NCBI GenBank assembly: GCA_963837325.1
Contig: CAWIMV010000001.1
Span: 1,426,001-1,490,000, forward strand
Direction: 5' to 3'
DNA from: CAVQKZ01 sp963837325
Lineage (GTDB): Bacteria > Actinomycetota > Actinomycetes > Mycobacteriales > Jatrophihabitantaceae
DNA: 64,000 bases
A program made the position numbers and the translations under genes. Shown here one piece after another: positions 53,774 through 62,262 of the stretch. The notes beneath the pieces were generated by a model. The model was not told where the DNA came from and ran no database searches. It saw only the letters and a list, made by a program, of their open reading frames with translations. Within the stretch, counting starts at the first letter, position 1; every line of letters begins with the position of its first letter.

Positions 53774-54838
53774 TCAGTTCAGATCCTGGGGTTCGACCTC
53801 GACCGGGCGGATGCCGTCGCCTTGCCAGTTGGCCTGGTTCATGCGAGACGGCTGCACACGCGGCGGCTCACCCTCCATCTTCGGGAAGTTCGGCGGGTAC
53901 GGCGCGTCGCCCAGGCCATGGTCGCGTTCGTCGCGGTCGGCCCACTCCAGCAGCGGCTCGATGGACCACACCGCGTCGTCGATGCCCGCGTGCACATCAC
54001 CCAGCTCGGCGAAGCGGGCCGGCATGGTGGCGATCGTGAAATCGTCGATCTCGACGTCGGGCAGCTCGTCCCAGGTCACCGGCGCCGACACCGGCCCGTG
54101 CGGCTTGCCGCGCACCGAATACGCCGATGCGATCGTGCGGTCTCTGGCGTTCTGGTTGTAGTCGAGGAAGATCTGCTCGCCCCGCTCCTCCTTCCACCAC
54201 GCGGTCGTCACCGCGTCCGGCGCTCGGCGTTCGACCTCGCGCGCGAACGCCAGCGCCGCCCGGCGCACCTCGCGGAAGCCGAATTGCGGCTCGATGCGGA
54301 CGTACACGTGCACGCCCTTGGAACCAGAAGTCTTCGGCCAGGCGACGGCACCGAGCTCGTCGAGAACTTCGTGGACGACCGCGGCAACCTGCTTGGCCTC
54401 GCCAAAGCCGGTCCCCGGCTGGGGATCCAGGTCGATGCGCAGTTCGTCCGGCCGCTCGGTGTCGGCTCGACGGGAGTGCCAGGGATGGAACTCGACCGTG
54501 GACATCTGCACCGCCCACACGACGCTGGCCAGCTCGGTGACGCACAGCTCGTCGGCGGTGCGGCCGGACGGGAACCGGACCTCGACCGTCTCGACCCAGT
54601 CCGGCGCGCCCCTGGGCAGCCGCTTCTGATAGATCTTCTCGCCATCGACGCCGTCGGGGTAGCGGTGCAGCATGCACGGACGCTCGCGCAAGGCCCGCAC
54701 GATCCCGTCTCCGACCGCCACGTAGTACTTGGCCAGATCCAGCTTGGTCTCGCCGCGGGCCGAGAAATACACGCGATCGGGGTTGCTGATCCGGACGAGG
54801 CGCGAACCGACCTCGAGCTCCACCGACGGCGAGGGCAT
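53774..54838 (-). CDS. ligD: LigD-type DNA polymerase/primase domain protein
   Basis: 354 aa from ATG 54838. The archaeo-eukaryotic primase fold of NHEJ polymerases is seen: RVYFSARGETKLDLAKYYVAVGD, RYPDGVDGEKIYQKRLP with the DNA-binding region, LRIDLDPQPG with metal-binding Asp pair and GSKGVHVYVRI with conserved His, plus TWDELPDVEIDDFT typical of the LigD polymerase C-terminus. It fills gaps at double-strand ends. No ligase or nuclease domain is attached; the ATP-dependent ligase at 42.4 kb may be its partner. Ku is not in the window. Confidence 0.93.
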   Translation of the reverse strand: MPSPSVELEVGSRLVRISNPDRVYFSARGETKLDLAKYYVAVGDGIVRALRERPCMLHRYPDGVDGEKIYQKRLPRGAPDWVETVEVRFPSGRTADELCVTELASVVWAVQMSTVEFHPWHSRRADTERPDELRIDLDPQPGTGFGEAKQVAAVVHEVLDELGAVAWPKTSGSKGVHVYVRIEPQFGFREVRRAALAFAREVERRAPDAVTTAWWKEERGEQIFLDYNQNARDRTIASAYSVRGKPHGPVSAPVTWDELPDVEIDDFTIATMPARFAELGDVHAGIDDAVWSIEPLLEWADRDERDHGLGDAPYPPNFPKMEGEPPRVQPSRMNQANWQGDGIRPVEVEPQDLN

Positions 54839-54893
54839 GGCCCCGACGGTAGCGCCTCGAGCCCACGTCAGCACCGAGTACCGCGGTCAGGCC

Positions 54894-54899
54894 TACCCT
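54894..54899 (+). promoter_or_regulatory. candidate -10 box of the 85-aa protein gene
   Basis: TACCCT lies 6 nt before GTG 54906, without a Shine-Dalgarno. Confidence 0.4.
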
Positions 54900-54905
54900 G
54901 GGTGA

Positions 54906-55163
54906 GTGGGAACCGAGACCGACGAGCTGTGGGACGACGACGAACCGGTACGGCCGGCTCGCTACGTCGACTTCGCGTGGGGCCGGACTGCCAACCCGAA
55001 CACCGCCGACGGCGAATTGCAGAACATCGCCGCGTTCGGCACCGGCCTGACCAGGCTGAAGGGCCCGCGGCGCACTGCGGCGATGGTCGTCGTCTGGCTG
55101 ATCCTCATCGGCATCGCGCTGACGGTCGGCTACGGGGTGGTCGGCATCGTCAGCATCTGGTAA
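54906..55163 (+). CDS. hypothetical single-pass membrane protein (85 aa)
   Basis: 85 aa from GTG 54906. The first half is acidic and soluble (TDELWDDDEPVRPARYVDFAWG, part: ELWDDDEPVRPARYVDF), followed by a Lys/Arg-rich turn (LTRLKGPRR) and one transmembrane segment at about residues 59-82 (AAMVVVWLILIGIALTV). The basic turn before the segment suggests the N-terminus faces the cytoplasm. No family recognised. Located between the LigD-type gene (divergent) and msrB. Confidence 0.7.
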   Translation: MGTETDELWDDDEPVRPARYVDFAWGRTANPNTADGELQNIAAFGTGLTRLKGPRRTAAMVVVWLILIGIALTVGYGVVGIVSIW

Positions 55164-55186
55164 CTGCCGACGCATCCCGCGGTCGG

Positions 55187-55192
55187 TACCGT
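55187..55192 (+). promoter_or_regulatory. candidate -10 box of msrB
   Basis: TACCGT lies 7 nt before ATG 55200; the same hexamer and spacing occur before uvrB. Confidence 0.45.
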
Positions 55193-55199
55193 CGACGCT

Positions 55200-55634
55200 A
55201 TGAAGCGCACCGATGACCTGCCCGCCCCCGCCGTGACCAAGTCCGAGGAGGAGTGGCGGCAAAAGCTCACGCCCGACGAGTACGCCGTCCTGCGCCAGGC
55301 CGGGACCGAGCGGGCCTTCGCCGGCGAGTACACCGACAACCACCGCGTCGGGGTCTACCGCTGTCGGGCCTGTGGAACGGAACTGTTCCGCAGCGACACC
55401 AAGTTCGACTCGCACTGCGGCTGGCCGAGCTTCTTCACGCCCCTGGCCGGCGAGGCCGTCATCGAGCGCACCGATCGCGCGATGGGCATGACCCGCACCG
55501 AGGTGCTCTGCGCGAACTGCCACAGCCACCTCGGCCACGTCTTCGCCGGCGAGGGCTACGACACCCCGACCGACCAGCGGTACTGCATCAACTCGATCTC
55601 GCTGACGTTCGAAGAGGAGCCGGCCACGTCCTGA
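55200..55634 (+). CDS. msrB: peptide-methionine (R)-S-oxide reductase MsrB
   Basis: 144 aa. It reduces the R-form of methionine sulfoxide in proteins. Two zinc CxxC pairs are seen: Cys55/Cys58 (YRCRACGTELF) and Cys104/Cys107 (LCANCHSHLGHVF). The catalytic Cys129 is in RYCINSISL, and Cys73 in SHCGWPSF may resolve. TKFDSHCGWPSFF and GHVFAGEGYDTP are signature stretches. TACCGT lies 7 nt before ATG 55200. It converges with the hemY-hemQ frame. Confidence 0.96.
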   Translation: MKRTDDLPAPAVTKSEEEWRQKLTPDEYAVLRQAGTERAFAGEYTDNHRVGVYRCRACGTELFRSDTKFDSHCGWPSFFTPLAGEAVIERTDRAMGMTRTEVLCANCHSHLGHVFAGEGYDTPTDQRYCINSISLTFEEEPATS

Positions 55635-55695
55635 CCCGGCTTGGCCCCGGAGCAGGCGTCCGCGCGGCGTGTGGCCCGGCTACGGGGCCAAGGCG

Positions 55696-57783
55696 CTAGG
55701 GCAGCGCTTCAGCCAGGTCGCTGACGCTGCGCCGGCTGCCGGTGTAGAAGGGCACCTCGAGGCGGACGTGTCGCCGGGTCTCCGAGGCCCGCAGGTGCCG
55801 CATGAGGTCGACGATGCGGTGCAACTCGTCGGCCTCGAACGCCAGGATCCACTCGTAGTCGCCGAGCGCGAACGACGCCACTGTGTTGGCCCGCACGTCG
55901 GGGAACTCGCGCGCGAGCTGACCGTGCTCGGCGAGCAGGGCGCGCCGTTCCTGGTCCGGGAGCAAGTACCACTCGTAGGACCGCACGAACGGGTAGACGC
56001 ACACGTAAGCCCGCGCAGTCTCGTCGGCCAGGAACGCCGGCACGTGACTCTTGTTGAATTCGGCCGGGCGGTGCAGCGCCAGGTTCGACCACACCGGTTG
56101 CAGATGAGTGCCGAGGGCGGTGCGCCGGAACCGGCTGTACGCGTCCTGCAGCGCGTCGGCGGTCGCGGCGTGCCACCAGATCATCACGTCGGCGTCGGCC
56201 CGCAGCGCGCTGACATCGTAAGTGCCGCGGACGGTGACGTCCTTGCGGTCGAGCTGAGCGAACAGCTCGTCGACCTCGGCGGCGAGCGCCGAGCGGTCCG
56301 GGCCCAGCGGCGTGGCCGCGCGAAACACCGACCAGGCGGTGTAGCGGATGACGTCGTTGAGTTCGCGGGCCTGCTTGCCGTCTGCCATACCGTCATTCTC
56401 CCCCGGGGGCAGCGCGGCCAGCACCTGGTCGGCAGCCAAATACGCCGACGCGATGCAGGCCGGGATGCCCACCCCGTCATAGGCCGCGCCGCACACGGCC
56501 AGGCCGGCGACGTCGGCCACCGCCGCGCGCACTCGGGCAATCCGTTCGACGTGCCCGACGGCGTACTGCGGCAGGCCGCCGCCCCAGCGGGTGACGATCG
56601 CATCGACCGGATCGCCCGCCACCCCGATGAGCGCGCGCAGCTCGCGGCCGACCAGCGCGATCAACTCGTCGTCGTCGCGCTGCAGCGCCTCGTTCTCCCC
56701 GGCCCGGCCGACGGAGGCCCGCAGCAGCGTCAAGCCGTCGGTCTCGAGCGGCCACTTCTGCGACGACAGCGTTACCGCCTTGACCCTGAAACCTTCCTTG
56801 GAACCGACCAGCAGGCCGCTACCCTCCGGCAGGTGCACGCCGCGGTAGGCGAACGTCACGATCGCAACGCTGGCGCTCTCGATCGCCCGCAGTTCGGCCG
56901 CGGCGGTCGGGGCGACGTCGCCCAGCAGCCGTGCCGACTTGGCCGCCGGCACGGCGACGATCACGGCGTCGGCGTCGATCAGTTCGGCTCGGGGCACCGG
57001 GCCGCACTCGAGCGCAAACCCGCCCGGCGTGCGCCGGATCGCCCGTACGGTCATCGACGTACGCACCGCGACCGCGTCCGAACCGGCCAACCGTTGCGGC
57101 AGCGTGCCGAGCCCGCCCCGCAGCGAGGCGAACACAGGACCCGGCGCCGGGTCGTGCGTGCCGACATCGGTGACGGCTTGCGCGGCCTCGACCAGCGAAG
57201 CACCCCCGTCGGCCAGTCGCGCGGCCAGCGCCGGCAGCGTCGCCCGCAACGACAGGCCGTCCGCCCGCCCGGCGTACACACCACCCAGCAACGGATCGAC
57301 CAATCGGTCGGCCACCTCGTCGCCGAGTCGGGCCCGCACCAACGTCCCGACGGCGACGTCGTCGGCCAGCGGCGGCAGCGGGGTCGAGACCGGCTCGCCG
57401 GAGAGCCGGGCGAGCGCAGGTGCGCTCAGCACCCCGGACGCTCGTACCGCGTCGACGTCGGCCGGAATTCCAAGCATGGTCCGCGCCGGCAACGGATGCA
57501 CCGCTCCCCCGGCGCGAATCCGGGCCGACGTGGTCAGCGGGGCGATGACCGGCAGCTCGAGCTCGCGGGCCAGCCCGATGCCCTCCGGCCGGCGCGCGAG
57601 CACGGCCTCGGCCCCCACGTCGACCGCGATCCCGGCGACGGAGTCGAGCCGCAGTTTGCCGCCGACCTGGGCTGAGCCCTCAAGCACCAGTACCTCGGCG
57701 TCGGGCCGGGCTACACACACCCGGTGGGCGGCGCTGAGCCCGGAGATGCCGCCGCCCACGACGACGATCCGTGGTCGCGCCAC
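55696..57783 (-). CDS. hemY-hemQ: coproporphyrinogen III oxidase (HemY/CgoX) fused in frame to coproheme decarboxylase (HemQ/ChdC)
   Basis: 695 codons run from GTG 57783 without a stop. Residues 1-465 are HemY: FAD-binding IVVVGGGISGLSAAHR, LVLEGSAQVGGKLR, DVGAEAVLARRPEG and the C-terminal VCGAAYDGVGIPACIASAY. Residues 466-695 are HemQ: MADGKQARELNDVIRYTAW, EFNKSHVPAFLADE, YPFVRSYEWYLLP with conserved Tyr, and ETRRHVRLEVPFYTG with the proximal heme-ligand His. Both act in the coproporphyrin-dependent heme route of Gram-positives. The junction is GENDG after a C5G5 run (56400-56409). One extra base in that run would give a TGA five codons on and a separate hemQ from ATG 56388, so a real fusion or a sequence error must be told apart. 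It starts 2 bp after the hemE stop. Confidence 0.88.
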   Translation of the reverse strand: MARPRIVVVGGGISGLSAAHRVCVARPDAEVLVLEGSAQVGGKLRLDSVAGIAVDVGAEAVLARRPEGIGLARELELPVIAPLTTSARIRAGGAVHPLPARTMLGIPADVDAVRASGVLSAPALARLSGEPVSTPLPPLADDVAVGTLVRARLGDEVADRLVDPLLGGVYAGRADGLSLRATLPALAARLADGGASLVEAAQAVTDVGTHDPAPGPVFASLRGGLGTLPQRLAGSDAVAVRTSMTVRAIRRTPGGFALECGPVPRAELIDADAVIVAVPAAKSARLLGDVAPTAAAELRAIESASVAIVTFAYRGVHLPEGSGLLVGSKEGFRVKAVTLSSQKWPLETDGLTLLRASVGRAGENEALQRDDDELIALVGRELRALIGVAGDPVDAIVTRWGGGLPQYAVGHVERIARVRAAVADVAGLAVCGAAYDGVGIPACIASAYLAADQVLAALPPGENDGMADGKQARELNDVIRYTAWSVFRAATPLGPDRSALAAEVDELFAQLDRKDVTVRGTYDVSALRADADVMIWWHAATADALQDAYSRFRRTALGTHLQPVWSNLALHRPAEFNKSHVPAFLADETARAYVCVYPFVRSYEWYLLPDQERRALLAEHGQLAREFPDVRANTVASFALGDYEWILAFEADELHRIVDLMRHLRASETRRHVRLEVPFYTGSRRSVSDLAEALP
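56386..56404 (-). promoter_or_regulatory. internal ribosome binding site and ATG for a separate hemQ product
   Basis: Minus-strand GGGGGAGA (56397-56404) is 8 nt before ATG 56388, which begins MADGKQARE, a normal HemQ start (230 aa). Even if the frame is truly continuous, HemQ could also be translated alone from here. Confidence 0.5.
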
Positions 57784-57785
57784 GG

Positions 57786-58865
57786 TCAGCGCTCCACGGA
57801 GTGGACGAGCTCCACGACCCGCGTGATCACATCCGGCACCGTCTCGGGCAGCACGCCGTGGCCGAGGTTGAACACGTGTCCGGCGGCCGCGCGCCCCTCG
57901 GTGAGGATGCGGCGCACCTCGCGCTCGACCACCGGCCAGTCGGCCAGCAGCAGGGCCGGGTCCAGGTTGCCCTGCACCACCGCACCGGGGCCGATGCGGC
58001 GCGCGGCCTCGTCGAGCGCAATCCGCCAGTCGACGCCGACGACGTCGGCGCCGGCTGCCCGCACGAGGTCCAGGAACTCCCCGGTGCCTACGCCGAAGTG
58101 GATTCGTGGCACACCGGCGTCGGCCAGCGGTTCCAGCACCGACCGGCTGTGCGGCAGCACGTATTGCTCGTAATCGGCCCGCGACAGCGCGCCGGCCCAC
58201 GAGTCGAACAGCTGCACGGCCGCCGCACCAGCGTCGATCTGCACGCGGAGGAACGCCCGCGCGATGACGGCCAGCCGGTTGAGCAGTGCGTGCCACAGGA
58301 CCGGCTGGCCGTGCATCAGGGCCTTCGTGCGCGCGTGGTCCCGCGAGGGGCCGCCCTCGATGAGGTAGCTGGCCAGCGTGAACGGCGCGCCTGCGAACCC
58401 GATCAGCGGCGTCGGGCCCAGCTCCACGGTGAGCGCGCGGACCGCCTCGGTGATGTAGGGCACGTCTGTCGCGTCCAGCTCCCGCAGCCGATCCAGGTCA
58501 GCGGTGGTGCGGATCGGTTGCTCGACGACCGGGCCGACGCCGGCGACGATGTCGATCCCCAGACCGATCGCGACGAGCGGCACGACGATGTCGGAGAACA
58601 GGATCGCCGCATCGACGCCGTGCCGCCGTACCGGCTGCAAGGTGATCTCCGTGACCAGGTCGGGATGCCGGCAGGCGTCGAGCATCGCCGTGCCCGTCCG
58701 CAGCTCCCGATATTCCGGCAGCGACCGGCCCGCTTGGCGCATGAACCACACTGGTGCGTGTGAGCCGGGCCGGCCCAGCGCGGTCCGGACGAACAACGAT
58801 TGGGCTACGGGCGCGGCGGCCGCGGCGGCGCCACCGGCCGGAGTTGACGTGTGCATCCTGGCCAT
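57786..58865 (-). CDS. hemE: uroporphyrinogen decarboxylase
   Basis: 359 aa. It decarboxylates uroporphyrinogen III to coproporphyrinogen III. Seen: PVWFMRQAGRSLPEYRE (conserved Arg loop), ILFSDIVVPLVAIG with the catalytic Asp, IGFAGAPFTLASYLIEGG, QLFDSWAGALS, and VQGNLDPALLLA and FNLGHGVLPET with conserved His. ATG 58865 or ATG 58856 could be the start; both sit before an Ala-rich leader. The hemY-hemQ frame starts 2 bp after its stop, so they form one operon. Confidence 0.96.
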   Translation of the reverse strand: MARMHTSTPAGGAAAAAAPVAQSLFVRTALGRPGSHAPVWFMRQAGRSLPEYRELRTGTAMLDACRHPDLVTEITLQPVRRHGVDAAILFSDIVVPLVAIGLGIDIVAGVGPVVEQPIRTTADLDRLRELDATDVPYITEAVRALTVELGPTPLIGFAGAPFTLASYLIEGGPSRDHARTKALMHGQPVLWHALLNRLAVIARAFLRVQIDAGAAAVQLFDSWAGALSRADYEQYVLPHSRSVLEPLADAGVPRIHFGVGTGEFLDLVRAAGADVVGVDWRIALDEAARRIGPGAVVQGNLDPALLLADWPVVEREVRRILTEGRAAAGHVFNLGHGVLPETVPDVITRVVELVHSVER

Positions 58866-58966
58866 CGTCGCACGGGCGTCTCGGCGCGCCTGCCGGGAAA
58901 TGTCAGAGCGTCGTGCGAACTTTGGGGTTGTCGTCCGGAAGGTCGACAGGCGAAGGGGGTTCGACG

Positions 58967-59155
58967 ATGCATCCCGAGCAGTATCTGCACTGTTCGAACT
59001 GTGGTGACACCCGGCTGGCCGAAATACCGCCGTGCGCCGACGGTCACGGCCCCGACTGTCCCGACCGCGCTTGCACCGAATGCGGAGCGGCTCTGTTCAT
59101 CGGCGTGCTCACCGCCCGCAGACGACCGAGGCCCGCAGCCCGGCATGCCGCCTGA
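58967..59155 (+). CDS. small Cys-rich zinc-ribbon-like protein (62 aa)
   Basis: 62 aa. Six Cys residues: LHCSNCGD (CxxC), PPCADGHGPDCPDRACTECG (a further CxxC near residues 35-38), giving a likely zinc ribbon. The C-terminus is Arg/Pro-rich. A perfect RBS GAAGGGGG with 7-nt spacing precedes ATG 58967. It lies between the divergent hemE gene and the DUF3000 gene and probably leads that operon. I do not recognise a named family. Confidence 0.75.
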   Translation: MHPEQYLHCSNCGDTRLAEIPPCADGHGPDCPDRACTECGAALFIGVLTARRRPRPAARHAA

Positions 59156-59210
59156 ACGCCCTGATCCGCGTGCGATGATCTCGACCAACCCCCTCCGTCA
59201 GGTGAATGCC

Positions 59211-59798
59211 GTGGACGACGATCCGAGCTCGCTGCCTGCCATTGACACGAGTGCGCCGGCCCCTGACCTGTTCCGCGAGGCGGTCGCCAGCCTGACGAGC
59301 ACGTCGGTGCGGGCCGAGGTCCGGGTCGAGCCGCTGCGCCCGCCGCAGCGCTTGGCGCCCTACAGCTACGCCATCGCGGCCGAGGTCCGCGATGACGAGG
59401 GTGACGAGCTGGCCGCCGGACGGCTGGTGTTGCTGCACGATCCCGACGGTGTCGAGGCGTGGGACGGCGTGCTGCGCCTCGTCGCGTTCGCCTCGGCCGA
59501 GCTCGACCCGCAGATGGGCGTGGATCCGATGCTGCCGGCGGTCGGCTGGAGCTGGCTCACCGGTGCCCTCGACGACCGTGGTGCGGCCTATCGCGCGGCC
59601 GGGGGCACCGTCACGCAAACGACGTCGACCCGTTTCGGCGATCTCGCCGGTCCACGCACCACCATCGAACTCGAGATGCGGGCGTCGTGGACGGCCGACG
59701 AACCGGACATGGCACCGCACCTGCACGCATTCGTCGACCTCCTCTGCGCCGCAGCAGGCTTGCCGCCTGAGGGCGTCACCGTGCTCGCCCTGAACTGA
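59211..59798 (+). CDS. DUF3000 domain protein
   Basis: 195 aa from GTG 59211. The actinobacterial DUF3000 pattern is clear: LFREAVASLTSTSVRAEVRVEPLRPPQRLAPYSYAIAAEV (parts: FREAVASL and RPPQRLAPYSYAIAAEV), GRLVLLHDPDGVEAWDGVLRLVAFASAELDPQM, and WSWLTGALDDRG. Function unknown; it is usually found next to ribonuclease D, as here (1 bp before it). AGGTGA at 59200-59205 precedes GTG 59211; ATG 59175 and GTG 59202 are other possible starts. Confidence 0.87.
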   Translation: MDDDPSSLPAIDTSAPAPDLFREAVASLTSTSVRAEVRVEPLRPPQRLAPYSYAIAAEVRDDEGDELAAGRLVLLHDPDGVEAWDGVLRLVAFASAELDPQMGVDPMLPAVGWSWLTGALDDRGAAYRAAGGTVTQTTSTRFGDLAGPRTTIELEMRASWTADEPDMAPHLHAFVDLLCAAAGLPPEGVTVLALN

Positions 59799-59799
59799 C

Positions 59800-61059
59800 G
59801 TGGCGGGTCCGCACGACACCCCTGTCGTCGACGAACCGGAAGTCCCCCTGCTGCGCGAGCCCGCCGACGGCGTGCCCGCGCCGATCACGACCCAACCCCA
59901 GCTCGACGAGCTGATCGTCCGGATGGGCACAGCGTCCGGCCCGATCGCGCTCGATGCCGAGCGCGCGTCCGGCTACCGCTACAGCCAACGGGCCTACCTG
60001 GTGCAGTTGCGCCGGGCCGGCGTAGGAACCGCACTCATCGACCCGATCGCCGTGCCCGACCTGTCCAAGCTCGGCGCGGCCATCGGCGAGGCCGAGTGGA
60101 TCCTGCACGCCGCGAATCAGGACCTGCCCTGCCTGGCCGACCTCGGGCTGCGTCCGGCGACGCTGTTCGACACCGAACTCGCCGGCCGGCTGCTGGGTGC
60201 GGAGCGGGTGGCGCTCGGGACGATGGTCGAGCAACATCTCGGCGTCCGCTTGGAGAAGGGGCATTCCGCGGCCGACTGGAGCACCCGGCCACTGCCACAC
60301 GACTGGCTCGTGTACGCGGCGTTAGACGTGGAATTGCTCATTCCGCTTCGTGACGCCCTCGCTGCGGCGCTGCGCGACGCGGGCAAGCAGGAGTGGGCGC
60401 GGCAGGAGTTCGAAGCGGTACGGACCGCTCCGGCCCAGCCGCCCCGCATCGACCCATGGCGGCGCACGTCCGGCATTCACAAGGTGCGCAACCGGCGGCA
60501 ACTGGCCGCCATCCGCGCCCTGTGGCACGCGCGCGACGAGTACGCCGCACAGCGCGATGTCGCACCGGGGCGGGTGCTGCCCGACGCCGCGATCGTCGAA
60601 GCCGCGCGCACCGACCCGAAACGGGCGGCCGACATGGCCGCGCTGCCGGTCTTCCGGGGCCCTCGACAGCGCCGGCAGGTGGGCCGGTGGTTCGACGCGC
60701 TCTCGTCCGCCCGCACGCTCACCGACGAACAATTGCCGCCGCTCACCGCCGGCGACGGCGACGGCATCCCGCCGTCGTCGCGATGGCGCGACCGGGATCC
60801 CGAGGCGGCCGCGCGGCTGGCGAGCTGCCGGTTGGTGATCGCGGAGATCGCCGCGGCGCACAGCGTCCTGGCCCAGAATCTGCTTGCCTCCGACGTCGTG
60901 CGCCGGCTGGCCTGGGCACCGCCGCACCCAGCCGACGCGACCGCCGTCACCGCCCGGTTGGCCGCGCTCGGGGCCCGACCCTGGCAGGTCGAACTCACCG
61001 CCGAGCGGCTGGCGCAGGCGCTGAGTGGGCCACTGCCGTCGCCCCCGGCCGACAGCTGA
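59800..61059 (+). CDS. rnd: ribonuclease D
   Basis: 419 aa from GTG 59800, directly after the DUF3000 stop. DEDD-type 3'-5' exoribonuclease that matures tRNA and other stable RNA. Seen: IALDAERASGYRYSQRAYLVQL (Asp-x-Glu), LHAANQDLPCLADLG, FDTELAGRLLG with Asp, and DWLVYAALDVELLIPL with the last Asp and Tyr. HRDC domains follow, recognisable from RNRRQLAAIRALWHARDEYA and VLPDAAIVEAA. It converges on the sensor kinase gene. Confidence 0.94.
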   Translation: MAGPHDTPVVDEPEVPLLREPADGVPAPITTQPQLDELIVRMGTASGPIALDAERASGYRYSQRAYLVQLRRAGVGTALIDPIAVPDLSKLGAAIGEAEWILHAANQDLPCLADLGLRPATLFDTELAGRLLGAERVALGTMVEQHLGVRLEKGHSAADWSTRPLPHDWLVYAALDVELLIPLRDALAAALRDAGKQEWARQEFEAVRTAPAQPPRIDPWRRTSGIHKVRNRRQLAAIRALWHARDEYAAQRDVAPGRVLPDAAIVEAARTDPKRAADMAALPVFRGPRQRRQVGRWFDALSSARTLTDEQLPPLTAGDGDGIPPSSRWRDRDPEAAARLASCRLVIAEIAAAHSVLAQNLLASDVVRRLAWAPPHPADATAVTARLAALGARPWQVELTAERLAQALSGPLPSPPADS

Positions 61060-61071
61060 CCCGCGGCATAA

Positions 61072-62262
61072 TCAGGTCGCGCTGCGCGGCGAGGGCTGCG
61101 CTCGGGGCCGCGGCGGGCTATGGCGCGGCAGTTCGATGCGGATGGCCAGTCCGCCGAACGGTGGAGCAGCGGCTTGCAAGCGGCCGTGATGGGCGTCGAC
61201 GATCAGCCGCACGATGGCCAGCCCGAGGCCTGCGCCGCGCGTCGCGGTGCGCAGGCGCCCGCCGCGGCGAAACGGCTCGAACAGCGTGTCGACGTCGCTC
61301 GATGGGATGACCGCACCGCCGTTGGCGACATGCAGCCAGGAAACCTCATCAGTCTCACCGGTGGTCACGCGCACCCAGCCGCCGACGACGTTGTGCCGGA
61401 TGGCGTTCTCTACCAGGTTGCCGATCAGGCGCTCGAGCAGTCGTGGGTCGCCAACGGTGATCGCCCGCTCGATCTCGTTCTCGACGGTGATGTCCTTGTC
61501 CTTGATCTCCGTCTCCACCGCAGCCAGCACGCCCGGCACGAGCTGGGCCAGATCCACCGACTCGGTGAATTCCAAGTCACCGCGCCCGACCGCCTGCAAT
61601 GTCGCCAGCGTCAGCAGCGACTCGACCAGGCGCTGGGCCCGCTCGGCCGCCGACGCGACCACCTCGCCCATCCGCCGCAGTTCGACGACGTCGGCGTTCG
61701 GGTCGGCCATCGTCACCTCGAGTTCGGTTCGGATGACCGAGAGTGGAGTGCGCAGCTCATGGCTGGCGTTGGCGACGAACAACCGCTGGCTGTCGAACGC
61801 GGCGTCCAAGCGCGCCAGCATCTCGTCGAACGTGTCGGCCAGCTCGCGCAACTCGTCGTCCGGGCCCCCCAGGTCGATGCGCTGGTTGAGATTCTCCGAG
61901 GACAGCTGCTGCGCCGTGCGGGTGACCTTCGCGATCGGACGCAGGGCCTGCTTGGCGAGCAGGTAGCCGCCCGTCGTGCCGATCACCACGATGATCCCGA
62001 AGTAGATCAGCCCGGTGTGCAGCAGGTAGTCGACGGCCGATCGGCCTTGCCGGCTGATCTCGCCCGGGCTGAAGGTCTGGGAATGCCCGGCCTGGTCTTT
62101 GACCGTGACCTTGCCCTGGGTGTTTTTCAGTACGGGCAGCCGGGCGATCGACCGGTTGAGCAGAACGATCGAGGTGAACAGCAGGGACACCCCGACAAGC
62201 AGGACCAATCCGCCGTAAAGCAACGCCATGCGACTGCGCAGCGTCGGGCGGAATAGTCTCAC
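61072..62262 (-). CDS. HAMP-domain sensor histidine kinase
   Basis: 396 aa. Two membrane segments (about 13-35 and 83-104) flank a short sensor of about 47 residues. HAMP (about 105-157) is followed by the H-box NASHELRTPLSVI with His168, the N-box LVENAIRHN and the G-box RGAGLGLAIVRLIVDAHHG. The C-terminus is Pro/Arg-rich. The small extracellular domain (NTQGKVTVKDQAGHSQTF) suggests it senses membrane or envelope stress, but the signal is unknown. GTG 62262 overlaps the regulator's stop by 4 bp (GTGA). Confidence 0.94.
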   Translation of the reverse strand: MRLFRPTLRSRMALLYGGLVLLVGVSLLFTSIVLLNRSIARLPVLKNTQGKVTVKDQAGHSQTFSPGEISRQGRSAVDYLLHTGLIYFGIIVVIGTTGGYLLAKQALRPIAKVTRTAQQLSSENLNQRIDLGGPDDELRELADTFDEMLARLDAAFDSQRLFVANASHELRTPLSVIRTELEVTMADPNADVVELRRMGEVVASAAERAQRLVESLLTLATLQAVGRGDLEFTESVDLAQLVPGVLAAVETEIKDKDITVENEIERAITVGDPRLLERLIGNLVENAIRHNVVGGWVRVTTGETDEVSWLHVANGGAVIPSSDVDTLFEPFRRGGRLRTATRGAGLGLAIVRLIVDAHHGRLQAAAPPFGGLAIRIELPRHSPPRPRAQPSPRSAT

